Shown piece after piece: positions 16,862 through 25,046 of a stretch of DNA of 64,000 bases; position 1 is the first letter of the stretch; each line of letters opens with the position of its first letter. Position numbers and translations under genes: made by a program. The stretch lies in the NCBI GenBank assembly GCA_934633985.1, contig CAKTYU010000004.1:62001-126000 (forward strand), read 5' to 3'. The notes under the pieces were generated by a model that had not been told where the DNA came from, made no database searches, and saw only the letters and a list, made by a program, of their open reading frames with translations. This DNA is from an uncultured Clostridia bacterium. Lineage in GTDB: Bacteria > Bacillota > Clostridia > Christensenellales > CAG-138.

Positions 16862-17059
16862 ATGCCAGAGATCACACCGTTCATAAACCTTTGCTCCTAT
16901 GTTTCAATGTTCTCCCTCGCCATGATGCTGCTTATGATATTCCTGTTCAGGTTCTATAAGCTCCAGGGCAAGGATTACCGCGTCCCCGGCTTCTTCCTCA
17001 TAGTCTTTTCGATACTCTTCGCCGCGGGCGTAATACTCATCGGCATATTCTACCGCTGA
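16862..17059 (+). CDS. Small two-helix membrane protein
   Basis: The 65-residue product has two hydrophobic segments (about residues 8-31 and 42-63) separated by a short basic loop (YKLQGKDYR). It begins 12 bp after the response regulator stop behind an AAAGGAGA site and ends just before a terminator, so it belongs to the regulator transcript. No family was recognised. It could be a small modulator of the membrane sensor kinase. Confidence 0.65.
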   Translation: MPEITPFINLCSYVSMFSLAMMLLMIFLFRFYKLQGKDYRVPGFFLIVFSILFAAGVILIGIFYR

Positions 17060-17065
17060 TAATAC

Positions 17066-17099
17066 CAAAAAAGCCTTCCTTCGCGGGGAGGTTTTTTTT
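17066..17099 (+). terminator. Intrinsic terminator after the response-regulator operon
   Basis: A CCTTCC/GGGGAGG stem with a TTCGC loop is followed by eight T. It is preceded by A residues, so it may be weakly bidirectional. Confidence 0.8.
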
Positions 17100-17117
17100 A
17101 AGCCTCAAAACAAATAA

Positions 17118-17139
17118 GGAGCCGGAATTTTCCGGCTCC
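17118..17139 (-). terminator. Hairpin terminator of the AGCS symporter gene
   Basis: GGAGCCGG and CCGGCTCC form a strong stem with an A/T loop 18 bp after the symporter stop. On the minus strand it is followed by TTATTTGTTTT. Confidence 0.75.
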
Positions 17140-17156
17140 CTTTGCTTTAAGGCAGC

Positions 17157-18581
17157 TTATGCCTTCTGCTTCTCGGGGAAGTGCTCCGCGCTGTACTCCT
17201 TGGCCAGCTTTATGACCACGGGGGACAGAGCCAGCAGGCCGATCAGGTTGGGGATAGCCATGCAGGCGTTGAGGGTATCGGCGATATCCCATGCAAGGCT
17301 CAGCTCCATTACGGAACCGATTATTACGATGATGCAGAAGAGGATCTGATAGGGCTTTATGACCTTGGAGCCAAACAGATACTCCGCGCAGCGGGTGCCG
17401 TAGAGACCCCAGCTCAGTATGGTAGAGCCTGCGAAGAGGGAGAGGCCTATGGCGACGACCACGGAAGCATACTTGCCATAAGTGGTGGAGAACGCCGCTA
17501 TGGTGAGTGTAGCGCCGGCGGGCTGGCCGTACTCGATGGGAGTGCCGCTCATAAGTATGACCAGGGCGGTCATGGTACAGATAACGGTGGTATCGGCAAA
17601 TACCTCGAAGATGCCGTAGAGACCCTGCTGTACAGGACCCGGAGTTTCGGCAGCGGCGTGGGCTATAGGTGCGGAGCCAAGGCCGGCCTCGTTGGAGAAT
17701 ACGCCGCGGGCTACGCCGCGCTTCATGGCCTCGATGATGCCGATGCCCAGCGCGCCGCCCACTATCGCGGAGGGGTTAAATGCGCCCACCACGATCTGAC
17801 GGATGATCTCGGGGAAGCTGCCGATGTGGATGAAGATCAGGATGAGGGAGGATACGATGTAGATAATCGCCATTACGGGGACCAGCTTCTCGGTGACCTC
17901 GCCTATGCGCTTGATGCCGCCGATGTAGGTAACGAAGCATACGATAGCCATTATGATACCCGCTATCAGAGCGATGGTGCCTTCCTTACCCACAGTCGAG
18001 GGAGCAAGGGTGGTGACGGCGGAGCTGATAGAGGTGGCGATGGAGTTGATCTGGGTCAGGTTGCCTATGCCGAAGGCGCAGATGGCGCCCAGCACGGCGA
18101 ACACACCGCCCAGCCATGCCCACTTCTGGCCAAGGCCGTTCTTGATGTAGTACATGGGGCCGCCTACCCAGTCGCCCTTGGCGTTCTTTTCACGATACTT
18201 GATGGCAAGGGTAACCTCGGCGAACTTGGTGGCCATGCCCATGAGAGCAGCAAACTCCATCCAGAACACCGCGCCGGGGCCGCCGAGGGCGATAGCGCCG
18301 GTAATGCCTACGATGTTACCTGTGCCTACCGTTGCGGCGAGGGCCGTGGTGACCGCCTGCATAGGTGTGATCGAGCCTTCCTTAGCCTCTACCTTCTGGC
18401 TCTTGTCGAACACCTTGCCGATGGTGTTCTTCATGACATAGCCGAAGTGCCTGAACTGGAAGAAACCAAGGCGCACCGTCATGTAAATACCGGTGCCGAC
18501 GATGAGGATCAGCATGGGGATGCCCCACACAATACCGTTCACGGTACTGTTGATGGCCATAATTTTGTCCATTAGAGTCAC
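17157..18581 (-). CDS. Alanine/glycine:cation symporter (AGCS family)
   Basis: The 474-residue polytopic protein has about 11 membrane segments. It carries the AGCS signature regions GSITPMQAVTTALAATVGTG and GVFSNEAGLGSAPIAHAAA. Members of this family (AlsT, DagA, AgcS) import Ala or Gly with Na+ or H+. It is a single-gene unit with a terminator at 17118-17139. Substrate preference cannot be read from the sequence. Confidence 0.93.
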   Translation of the reverse strand: MTLMDKIMAINSTVNGIVWGIPMLILIVGTGIYMTVRLGFFQFRHFGYVMKNTIGKVFDKSQKVEAKEGSITPMQAVTTALAATVGTGNIVGITGAIALGGPGAVFWMEFAALMGMATKFAEVTLAIKYREKNAKGDWVGGPMYYIKNGLGQKWAWLGGVFAVLGAICAFGIGNLTQINSIATSISSAVTTLAPSTVGKEGTIALIAGIIMAIVCFVTYIGGIKRIGEVTEKLVPVMAIIYIVSSLILIFIHIGSFPEIIRQIVVGAFNPSAIVGGALGIGIIEAMKRGVARGVFSNEAGLGSAPIAHAAAETPGPVQQGLYGIFEVFADTTVICTMTALVILMSGTPIEYGQPAGATLTIAAFSTTYGKYASVVVAIGLSLFAGSTILSWGLYGTRCAEYLFGSKVIKPYQILFCIIVIIGSVMELSLAWDIADTLNACMAIPNLIGLLALSPVVIKLAKEYSAEHFPEKQKA

Positions 18582-18672
18582 AGATGATACCTCCGATTAT
18601 AAAAGATTCTCCCAAGCGTATCATGATAGGATTTGCAAGATAAGAAAGAACGTAATTCGCTTGGATGGGTCA

Positions 18673-18702
18673 ATTATAATCGTTTTCAATACCTTTCCAC
18701 AA
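18673..18702 (-). promoter_or_regulatory. Probable promoter of the AGCS symporter gene
   Basis: On the minus strand -10 TATAAT (18673-18678) is 18 bp from a weak -35 TTGTGG (18697-18702), leaving about 85 nt of leader before the ATG. The rest of the gap up to 19011 is A/T-rich and shows no gene, RNA or repeat that I can support. Confidence 0.45.
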
Positions 18703-19011
18703 TATGCCCGGGCCATTCTGAACATTATCTTAACGGCTGCGGCACCATCCTTTACGAATTGTGTATTCCATGTGAAGTCATTGTTAAATAATCCCCATTT
18801 TATTGATATTTTAAATGCAAGTGCATCCCCTTAAAAAGCCCTCTCCCGCCGTCCCAACCGGCCAATAATTCACCCTTTTAGCAAAAGACATTTATAAAAA
18901 ATATACTATCCTTTCGTTTCACCGGCCCCTTCCTTGCCGCCGCGAATTTCCGTCCAAAATGTAACAATAGATTTTATTTCCTGCATTGTTGTATGCAGAT
19001 ATACACAGCAA

Positions 19012-19043
19012 AGCGGGTCCGGCGCTCTTGCGCCGGACCCGCT
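19012..19043 (-). terminator. groESL terminator hairpin
   Basis: A 14-bp perfect stem (AGCGGGTCCGGCGC and its complement) with a 4-nt loop lies 26 bp after the groL stop. The downstream U-run is poor (TTTGCTG), but the stem is very stable. Confidence 0.75.
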
Positions 19044-19068
19044 ATCATGTCCCGTATTCAGTTTGTCT

Positions 19069-20703
19069 TTAGTACATGCCGCCCATGCCGCCCATGTCGC
19101 CGCCGGGAGCGGGCGCTGCGGGAGGAGTGGGTATGTCGCATACCAGGCTCTCGGTGGTGAGGACCATGGCGGCGATGGAGGCCGCGTTCTGGAGGGCGCT
19201 GCGGGTGACCTTGGTAGGATCTATGATGCCCCTGTCCTCCATTACGCAGTATTCGTCGCTGCGCGCATCGTAGCCGTAGCCGGCCTTGCCGGAGCGCTTG
19301 ATGTTCTCGACTATCACGGAGCCCTCAAGACCCGCGTTTGCTGCGATCTGGCGTACAGGCTCCTCAAGGGCGCGTATGACGATCTTTACGCCGGTGCGCT
19401 TGTCGCCCTCGAACTTGTCCTCAAGCTTCCTTACGCTGTCTATGACGTTTACAAGAGCTACTCCGCCGCCGGGGACGATGCCCTCTTCGACCGCTGCGCG
19501 GGTGGCGTTCAGGGCGTCCTCTATGCGGAGCTTTATCTCCTTCATCTCAACCTCGGTGGCTGCGCCTACCGCGATGACGGCTACGCCGCCGGCCAGCTTT
19601 GCAAGGCGCTCCTGCAGCTTTTCCTTGTCGTAATCGGAGGTGGTTTCCTCTATCTGGGCCTTGATGGAGCTTATGCGGGCGCGTATCTCGGAGGGATCGC
19701 CTGCGCCCTCGACGATGGTGGTGTTCTCCTTATCGACCTTGACCTGGCGGGCGCGGCCCAGCATGTCAACGGTGGCCTCCTTGAGGGTCATGCCCAGCTC
19801 CTCGCTGATGACCTGACCGCCGGTGAGTATGGCGATATCCTGCAGCATGGCCTTGCGCCTGTCGCCAAAGCCGGGGGCCTTTACGGCGACGCAGGTGAAG
19901 GTGCCGCGGAGCTTGTTGACTACCAGCGTAGCCAGCGCCTCGCCCTCTACATCCTCTGCGATGATGAGCAGCTTTGCGCCCTGCTGTACAACGCTCTCGA
20001 GAACCGGCAGTATATCCTGAATGTTGGATATCTTCTTATCTGTAATGAGGATATAGGGGTTATCCAGCACGGCCTCCATCTTGTCGGCGTCAGTTACCAT
20101 GTATGCGGAGGCATAGCCGCGGTCAAACTGCATACCCTCTACTATGTTCAGCTCGGTCTTCATGGTCTTGGATTCCTCGACGGTGATAACACCGTCGTTG
20201 CCCACCTTTTCCATGGCCTCGCTTATGAGCTCGCCCACCTTTTCATCGCCTGCGGAAATGGAAGCGACCTGAGCGATAGCCTGCTTGGAGCCTACGGGCT
20301 TGGAAATCTCCTTGAGCGCCTTTACGGCCTCATCGACAGCCGCCTCGATGCCCTTCTTTACCTCCATGGGGTTTGCGCCGGCGGCTACGTTCTTCATGCC
20401 CTCGTGAACTATGGACTGGGCAAGGAGGGTAGCGGTGGTGGTGCCGTCGCCCGCCACGTCGTTGGTCTTAATGGAAACTTCCTTTACGAGCTGTGCGCCC
20501 ATGTTCTCAAAGGGATCCTCCAGCTCGATCTCCTTGGCGATGGTCACGCCGTCGTTGGTGATGAGGGGTGCGCCGAACTTCTTATCAAGCACGACGTTGC
20601 GGCCCTTGGGGCCCAGTGTTATCTTAACGGTGTCGGCAAGGGCATTCATTCCCACTTCCAGCGCCCTGCGTGCCTCTTCTCCGTATTTAAGCTGCTTTGC
20701 CAT
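19069..20703 (-). CDS. groL: 60 kDa chaperonin GroEL
   Basis: The 544-residue chaperonin subunit contains the ATP-site motifs TLGPKGRNVVL and GDGTTTATLLAQ, and ends in the usual Gly-Met tail (GGDMGGMGGMY). It folds proteins in the double-ring cage capped by GroES. It is co-transcribed with groS 41 bp upstream under CIRCE control. Confidence 0.98.
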   Translation of the reverse strand: MAKQLKYGEEARRALEVGMNALADTVKITLGPKGRNVVLDKKFGAPLITNDGVTIAKEIELEDPFENMGAQLVKEVSIKTNDVAGDGTTTATLLAQSIVHEGMKNVAAGANPMEVKKGIEAAVDEAVKALKEISKPVGSKQAIAQVASISAGDEKVGELISEAMEKVGNDGVITVEESKTMKTELNIVEGMQFDRGYASAYMVTDADKMEAVLDNPYILITDKKISNIQDILPVLESVVQQGAKLLIIAEDVEGEALATLVVNKLRGTFTCVAVKAPGFGDRRKAMLQDIAILTGGQVISEELGMTLKEATVDMLGRARQVKVDKENTTIVEGAGDPSEIRARISSIKAQIEETTSDYDKEKLQERLAKLAGGVAVIAVGAATEVEMKEIKLRIEDALNATRAAVEEGIVPGGGVALVNVIDSVRKLEDKFEGDKRTGVKIVIRALEEPVRQIAANAGLEGSVIVENIKRSGKAGYGYDARSDEYCVMEDRGIIDPTKVTRSALQNAASIAAMVLTTESLVCDIPTPPAAPAPGGDMGGMGGMY

Positions 20704-20744
20704 GATGTTTTTCTCCTTTTACTCTTTTTACTCTGAATTTGATG

Positions 20745-21029
20745 TTATTCGACGACTGCCAGTATATCGTTTTGGCGAACTATCTTATATTCCTCGCCGT
20801 CCAGCTTTACCTCGGTGCCGGCGTAGTTGGAGATGACGACCTTATCGCCTACCTCAACATACATGGTCACTTCCTTGCCGTCCACTACGCCGCCGGGGCC
20901 TACCGCCACGACCTCTGATACGACGGGCTTTTCCTTTGCGCTGCCGGTAAGAATGATACCGCTCTTGGTGGTCTCTTCCGCCTCGGTGCTCTTCAGTACC
21001 ACGCGGTCAAGTAAGGGTTTGAGTTTCAT
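20745..21029 (-). CDS. groS: 10 kDa co-chaperonin GroES
   Basis: The 94-residue protein starts MKLKPLLDRVVLKS, has the mobile loop (TKSGIILTGSAKEKP), and ends VRQNDILAVVE. It caps GroEL. A typical CIRCE operator lies 52 bp upstream. Confidence 0.98.
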   Translation of the reverse strand: MKLKPLLDRVVLKSTEAEETTKSGIILTGSAKEKPVVSEVVAVGPGGVVDGKEVTMYVEVGDKVVISNYAGTEVKLDGEEYKIVRQNDILAVVE

Positions 21030-21080
21030 AATTATAATTGCCTCCTATATGGTGTTATGTTGTGCTTCTTTTTTCTATTG

Positions 21081-21107
21081 TTAGCACTCATTATCGTTGA
21101 GTGCTAA
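21081..21107 (-). promoter_or_regulatory. CIRCE operator (HrcA-binding inverted repeat)
   Basis: TTAGCACTC, nine spacer bases and GAGTGCTAA are an exact match to the CIRCE consensus. The site lies between the promoter and groS, where HrcA represses transcription in unstressed cells. Confidence 0.97.
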
Positions 21108-21119
21108 CCGACAATCCAT

Positions 21120-21148
21120 AATATAATACAAGTCGTATCGCATTTCAA
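21120..21148 (-). promoter_or_regulatory. Sigma-A promoter of groESL
   Basis: On the minus strand -35 TTGAAA (21143-21148) and -10 TATATT (21120-21125) are 17 bp apart, immediately upstream of CIRCE. Confidence 0.75.
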
Positions 21149-21254
21149 TAGTATCCCATGCTTTTTCACATTTAATCCTCATTTTGTTTTTTTGCCTTTC
21201 CCGGCCCCCTTACTGATGATATACTTATCTAAAAAAATCACGGGGGAGCGGTAT

Positions 21255-21713
21255 ATGGCTGAATGGACAAAATGGGATAAGCGCTTTATGGAGCTTGCGG
21301 CCACCATAGGCACATGGTCGAGCTGCTATCAGGAGAACCGTCACATAGGCGCCGTAATAGTCAGGAACAAGCGAATCATAACCACCGGCTACAACGGCGC
21401 GCCCGCCGGCATAAGGAGCTGCTTTGAAAAGGGCGAATGCATGAGGCGCAGGCTGGGCATACCCTCCGGCACGCGGCACGAGCTTTGCTACGCCATACAC
21501 GCCGAGCAAAACGCCATAATACAGGCCGCCAAGCTGGGCATATCCATAGAGGGGGCCACAATGTACTGCACCCATCAGCCCTGCGTTATATGCGCAAAGA
21601 TGATAGTGAACAGCGGCATATCGAGGGTAGTGTACGGGGAGGGCTACCCCGATGAGTTTTCCTTGGAAATATTCAAGGAGGCGGGAGTCGAGCTGGTGAA
21701 GTTCAGCCAATAG
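21255..21713 (+). CDS. dCMP deaminase family protein
   Basis: The 152-residue zinc enzyme has the deaminase signatures HAEQNAII (zinc His and catalytic Glu) and PCVICAKMI (zinc Cys pair). It resembles Gram-positive ComEB/dCMP deaminases, which make dUMP for dTMP synthesis. I start at MAEWTKWDKR (21255) behind GGGGGAG; the upstream in-frame extension is hydrophobic and not family-like. A terminator follows. Confidence 0.9.
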   Translation: MAEWTKWDKRFMELAATIGTWSSCYQENRHIGAVIVRNKRIITTGYNGAPAGIRSCFEKGECMRRRLGIPSGTRHELCYAIHAEQNAIIQAAKLGISIEGATMYCTHQPCVICAKMIVNSGISRVVYGEGYPDEFSLEIFKEAGVELVKFSQ

Positions 21714-21729
21714 CAAACAACAACGAAAA

Positions 21730-21757
21730 GCCGGCGTGTGCGCCGGTTTTTTTATTT
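21730..21757 (+). terminator. Intrinsic terminator after dCMP deaminase gene
   Basis: A CCGGCG/CGCCGG stem with a TGTG loop is followed by a seven-T run. Confidence 0.85.
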
Positions 21758-21765
21758 TGCCGATA

Positions 21766-21794
21766 TTGACAAGCGGCACGGCATATCGTACTAT
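21766..21794 (+). promoter_or_regulatory. Sigma-A promoter of the Crp/Fnr-ABC operon
   Basis: -35 TTGACA (21766-21771) and -10 TACTAT (21789-21794) are 17 bp apart. The palindrome at 21796-21819 covers the expected start site. Confidence 0.7.
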
Positions 21795-21795
21795 A

Positions 21796-21819
21796 TATTT
21801 GTCTCATGCGGGACAAATA
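21796..21819 (+). promoter_or_regulatory. Palindromic operator, probably for the adjacent Crp/Fnr regulator
   Basis: TATTTGTC and GACAAATA form a perfect 8-bp inverted repeat with an 8-bp centre. Two half-sites about 16 bp apart suit a dimeric Crp/Fnr protein. Placement just after the -10 suggests repression or autoregulation. Confidence 0.6.
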
Positions 21820-21831
21820 CTTCTATGGGAG

Positions 21832-22491
21832 ATGACAGTGACAGATATTAAAATAAACGCCGCCGACATTAAGGCGATATGCGGCTGCCCGCTGTTTAAG
21901 GGAATGAAGGAGGATGAGCTTGCGGGGCTTCTCTCCTTTGAGGGCTGCTCGATATGCGATTTTCCCGCCGGAAAAATGCTGCCCGGCGACTGCATTCTCG
22001 TCGTGCTTTCCGGCAGCGTGACGATAGAAAAGCTGGCCTCGGACGGAAGATACCTCCTCATGCGCGAGGCGAGGCCGCCGGAGGCGCTGAACGTATCCCG
22101 AGCCTTTTCACCCGATGAGGACATAAGCAGGCTCACCGCCGGAAAGGGCTGCCGGGTGCTGTTTATGGAGGGCGGCTTCGTTTCGGAGGCATTGAGGCGG
22201 GGCGGCGGCTTTGCCGTGAACTTCGCCGAATTTCTCGTGGGACGGGTGCTGTTCCTCAATAAAAAAATAGCCTCCCTCGCCGGGTATTCCGCCGGGAGCA
22301 GGCTTGCGATGTACATAGAGGACAACGCCTTTATGCAGGACGGCGTGATGCAGCTCAGGCTCCCATGCAGCCTTACCGCCTTTGCAGAGATGTTAGGGGT
22401 GGGCCGCGCCTCCCTGTACAGGACGCTGGACGCAATGGAGGCGGAGGGAAAGATCACCCGCCGCGGGCGGAATATAATCATAAACCAGTGA
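21832..22491 (+). CDS. Crp/Fnr family transcriptional regulator
   Basis: The product of about 219 residues has an N-terminal cyclic-nucleotide-binding-like beta barrel (LVVLSGSVTIEKLASDGRYLLMR) and a C-terminal Crp-type helix-turn-helix (LTAFAEMLGVGRASLYRTLDAME). It lacks the Cys cluster of FNR, so it is unlikely to bind an iron-sulfur cluster. Two starts are possible: ATG at 21832 sits almost on the GGGAG, whereas GTG at 21838 is spaced 6 nt from it and may be the true start. It precedes an ABC importer that it probably controls. Confidence 0.85.
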   Translation: MTVTDIKINAADIKAICGCPLFKGMKEDELAGLLSFEGCSICDFPAGKMLPGDCILVVLSGSVTIEKLASDGRYLLMREARPPEALNVSRAFSPDEDISRLTAGKGCRVLFMEGGFVSEALRRGGGFAVNFAEFLVGRVLFLNKKIASLAGYSAGSRLAMYIEDNAFMQDGVMQLRLPCSLTAFAEMLGVGRASLYRTLDAMEAEGKITRRGRNIIINQ

Positions 22492-22542
22492 GCGCAAAGC
22501 AAATTTACAACTTAAAATCATAAAAAAGGAGAAATGCTTACC

Positions 22543-23499
22543 ATGAAGAGGATCACCGCGCTTATATTATCGCTGCTCATAGCCGCGCTCTGCGCCGCCT
22601 GCGCCCCAAAGGAGCAGCTAACCGTAAACGTTGCAGCCATGAAGGGCCCCACCGGAATAGGCATGGCCCAGCTAAGCTCACTTGCGGAGGAGGGCAAGAC
22701 CGCGTACAATTATTCCATAGCCTATGCGGGCAGCCCCGATGAGGTCACGGGAAGCCTGATATCCGGCGAGCTGGACATAGCCGCCGTGCCCGTGAACCTT
22801 GGCGCCGTGCTTTTCAACAAGACCGAAGGGCAGATCCTCACCGCAGCCGTCAATACCTTGGGCGTGCTTTACGTGGTGGAAAAGGGGGACAGCATACAGT
22901 CCGTCGCCGATTTGGCGGGAAAGAAGCTGCTTGCCGCCGGACAGGGCAGCACCCCCGAATACATATTGAATTATATATTGGATAAAAACGGCCTTGCCGG
23001 CTCCGTTGAGGTCGAATACTCCGCGGAGCACGCCGAGGCCGTGACCAAGCTGGCCTCCGGCGAGGCGGACATGATCGCGGTTCCGGAGCCCTTCGTCACC
23101 ACCGCCCTAAGCAAGGTGGAGGGCGCCCGCATAGCGCTGGACCTCACCGCCGAGTGGGAAAGGGTATCCGACGCCCAGCTTGTGCAGGGCTGCCTTGTGG
23201 TGCGCAAGGCCTTTGCCGAGGAACACCCCGAGGCGCTCAAGTCATTCCTCAGGGAATACGCCGCCTCCGCGAAGTACGCTGTCGATTCTCCCGCAGAGGC
23301 CGGCGCGCTGGTGGAAAAATACGGCATAATGGCGAGCGCCGCCTTAGCGGAAAAGGCCATACCCAACTGCAACATAGTCTGCATAACCGGCGAGGAGATG
23401 CAGGTCATGGTGAGCGGCATGCTGAAGGTGCTGTTTGACGCCAACCCCAAGTCCGTGGGCGGGAAGCTGCCCGGAGACGATATGTTCTACATGGGATAA
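22543..23499 (+). CDS. ABC transporter substrate-binding lipoprotein (SsuA/NMT1-like)
   Basis: The 318-residue product has a lipoprotein signal peptide (MKRITALILSLLIAALCAAC). The periplasmic-binding fold resembles the NMT1/SsuA/TauA group (VNVAAMKGPTGIGMAQL, SGELDIAAVPVNLGAVLF, GEADMIAVPEPFVTTAL). Relatives bind sulfonates, nitrate or thiamine precursors; the ligand here is unknown. The second ATG (22543) gives the better signal peptide. It is followed by its permease and ATPase. Confidence 0.88.
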   Translation: MKRITALILSLLIAALCAACAPKEQLTVNVAAMKGPTGIGMAQLSSLAEEGKTAYNYSIAYAGSPDEVTGSLISGELDIAAVPVNLGAVLFNKTEGQILTAAVNTLGVLYVVEKGDSIQSVADLAGKKLLAAGQGSTPEYILNYILDKNGLAGSVEVEYSAEHAEAVTKLASGEADMIAVPEPFVTTALSKVEGARIALDLTAEWERVSDAQLVQGCLVVRKAFAEEHPEALKSFLREYAASAKYAVDSPAEAGALVEKYGIMASAALAEKAIPNCNIVCITGEEMQVMVSGMLKVLFDANPKSVGGKLPGDDMFYMG

Positions 23500-23521
23500 G
23501 GCTTTATCCCCAAGGAGACGC

Positions 23522-24259
23522 ATGAAGGACCTACTGAAGCGCGCCGCCGTAGCCGCCGCATGGCTGGCGCTCTGGCAAATGCTGTATCTTGCGCTGGGGA
23601 GGGCGATAATACTGCCCTCCCCCCTTTCGGTCGCCCGGCGCGTGGCGGAGCTTACCATAACGCTCCCCTTCTGGCGGGATATCGCCGCTTCGCTCATGCG
23701 CATACTCATGGGCTACCTTTTGGCGCTCATAATAGGCGCGGCGATAGGTATGCTCACCGCAAGGTCAAGGGTGATGGACGAATTCCTCTCCCCCCTTTCG
23801 CGTATGATACGCGCCACCCCCGTGGCCTCGTTTATAATGCTGCTCTTTCTTTTCCTCACCAAGGAGCGCATACCCGCGGTGACCTCCTTCCTGATGGTCA
23901 TGCCGGTGGTGTGGTCCAACGTATACGAGGGCATAACCGGAACAGACGCAAAGCTGCTGGAGATGGCAAGGGTGTTCCGGCTCAGCTTTTCCGCTACCCT
24001 CCGCCACATATACCTGCCCGGCATAATGCCCTTTTTCATGGCGGCGGCCAAGGCCGGCATGGGACTCGCGTGGAAGGCGGGGATAGCCGCGGAGGTGCTT
24101 TCCTCCCCCTCCCTCGGCATAGGCACAGAGCTTTACAACGCAAAGATATACCTTGAAACGACGGACCTTTTTGCCTGGACCGCCGTGATAATACTTATAA
24201 GCGTCGCCCTGGAGCGGCTGTTTGTAAGGCTTTTAAGGAGGATATATGATACGCCTTGA
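23522..24259 (+). CDS. ABC transporter permease (SsuC/TauC-like)
   Basis: The 245-residue integral membrane protein has about six helices. The EAA loop near residues 145-165 (EMARVFRLSFSATLRHIYLPG) docks the ATPase. The start at 23522 follows AAGGAG. It overlaps the ATPase gene by 14 bp, indicating translational coupling. Confidence 0.9.
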   Translation: MKDLLKRAAVAAAWLALWQMLYLALGRAIILPSPLSVARRVAELTITLPFWRDIAASLMRILMGYLLALIIGAAIGMLTARSRVMDEFLSPLSRMIRATPVASFIMLLFLFLTKERIPAVTSFLMVMPVVWSNVYEGITGTDAKLLEMARVFRLSFSATLRHIYLPGIMPFFMAAAKAGMGLAWKAGIAAEVLSSPSLGIGTELYNAKIYLETTDLFAWTAVIILISVALERLFVRLLRRIYDTP

Positions 24260-24797
24260 GCACGTTTACAAGGGCTTCGGCGGCAACGCTGTGTTAGAGG
24301 ATATATCCCTCGATCTGCCGGAAAAGGGCTTCTGCGCCATAACCGGGCGCTCCGGCCTGGGAAAGACCACTTTGCTCTACCTCATCGCGGGGCTTTATAA
24401 GCCCGACCGCGGCAGCGTACATGTGGAGGGCGAGAGGATAAGCATGGTATTTCAGGAGGACAGGCTGATGCCATGGGAGACCGCGCTCCAAAACGCCGCC
24501 ATAGCCTCAACCCGCGAGATCGCGGCAGAGCTTCTTACAGAGCTGGGCCTCGGTGCGGAGCTGAATAAATACCCAAGGGAGCTTTCCGGCGGCATGCAGC
24601 GCCGGGTATCCATAGCCCGTGCGCTATCTTTCAAGGCGGACGTATACATAATGGACGAGCCCTTCAAGGGCCTTGACCCCGAGACGCGCTCCGCCGTGTT
24701 CGGCGTGATACGCCGCCGCACCGAGGGCGCCCTTCTCATAATGGTGACCCACGACCCATCGGACGCAGAATGTGCCGATATACGCATCGACCTATAA
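24246..24797 (+). CDS. ABC transporter ATP-binding protein, short SsuB-like
   Basis: The 183-residue ATPase has Walker A (GRSGLGKTT), Q-loop (MVFQEDRLMPW), signature (LSGGMQRR), Walker B (VYIMDEPFKGLD) and the H-loop (MVTHD). SsuB/TauB proteins are usually about 240-260 residues. This one has short inter-motif segments and ends soon after the H-loop, but every catalytic motif is present, so it should be functional. Confidence 0.9.
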   Translation: MIRLEHVYKGFGGNAVLEDISLDLPEKGFCAITGRSGLGKTTLLYLIAGLYKPDRGSVHVEGERISMVFQEDRLMPWETALQNAAIASTREIAAELLTELGLGAELNKYPRELSGGMQRRVSIARALSFKADVYIMDEPFKGLDPETRSAVFGVIRRRTEGALLIMVTHDPSDAECADIRIDL

Positions 24798-24800
24798 GAT

Positions 24801-25045
24801 AAGGCCCTGAAGAGGGCCTTTCAGAGTGTCAAAAAAGTGGCTAAACGCCACTTTTTTGAGTTTTCTCATTCGGTGCTTGCGCCTATGGCGCGGCCAGCAC
24901 CTCATGCAGGGAAAGCCTTGCTACGCAAGCGCCTATTGCGGATTTGCCGCACATGTCGCCAAATCCGAATAAAGCCATAAGGGGCTGCGGCCCCTTATCA
25001 ACCCCTGGGTTTTTCGACAGTCTCTAAGGCCCCGAAGAGGGCCTT
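24801..25045. repeat. Hairpin-rich intergenic element bounded by duplicated terminators (MITE-like?)
   Basis: Between convergent genes lie two near-identical hairpins, AAGGCCCTGAAGAGGGCCTT (24801-24820) and a one-base variant (25026-25045). They flank about 200 bp that starts AGAGTGTCAAAAAA and ends TTTTTCGACAGTCTCT, imperfect terminal inverted repeats. Inside are an 11-bp-stem hairpin (AAAAAAGTGGC, 24831-24857) and a palindrome at 24977-24998. There is no ORF. The hairpins probably also terminate the ABC operon on the plus strand. Confidence 0.45.
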
Positions 25046-25046
25046 T

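Noticed and set aside
18934..20736. 600-codon plus-strand frame opposite groL
   Set aside because: Antisense shadow of GroEL with no ribosome binding site or family similarity.
25013..25019. TGTCGAA (0A-box core) on the minus strand in the 24.8-25.0 kb element
   Set aside because: It is part of the element's terminal inverted repeat and lies downstream of genes, so a regulatory role is unlikely.
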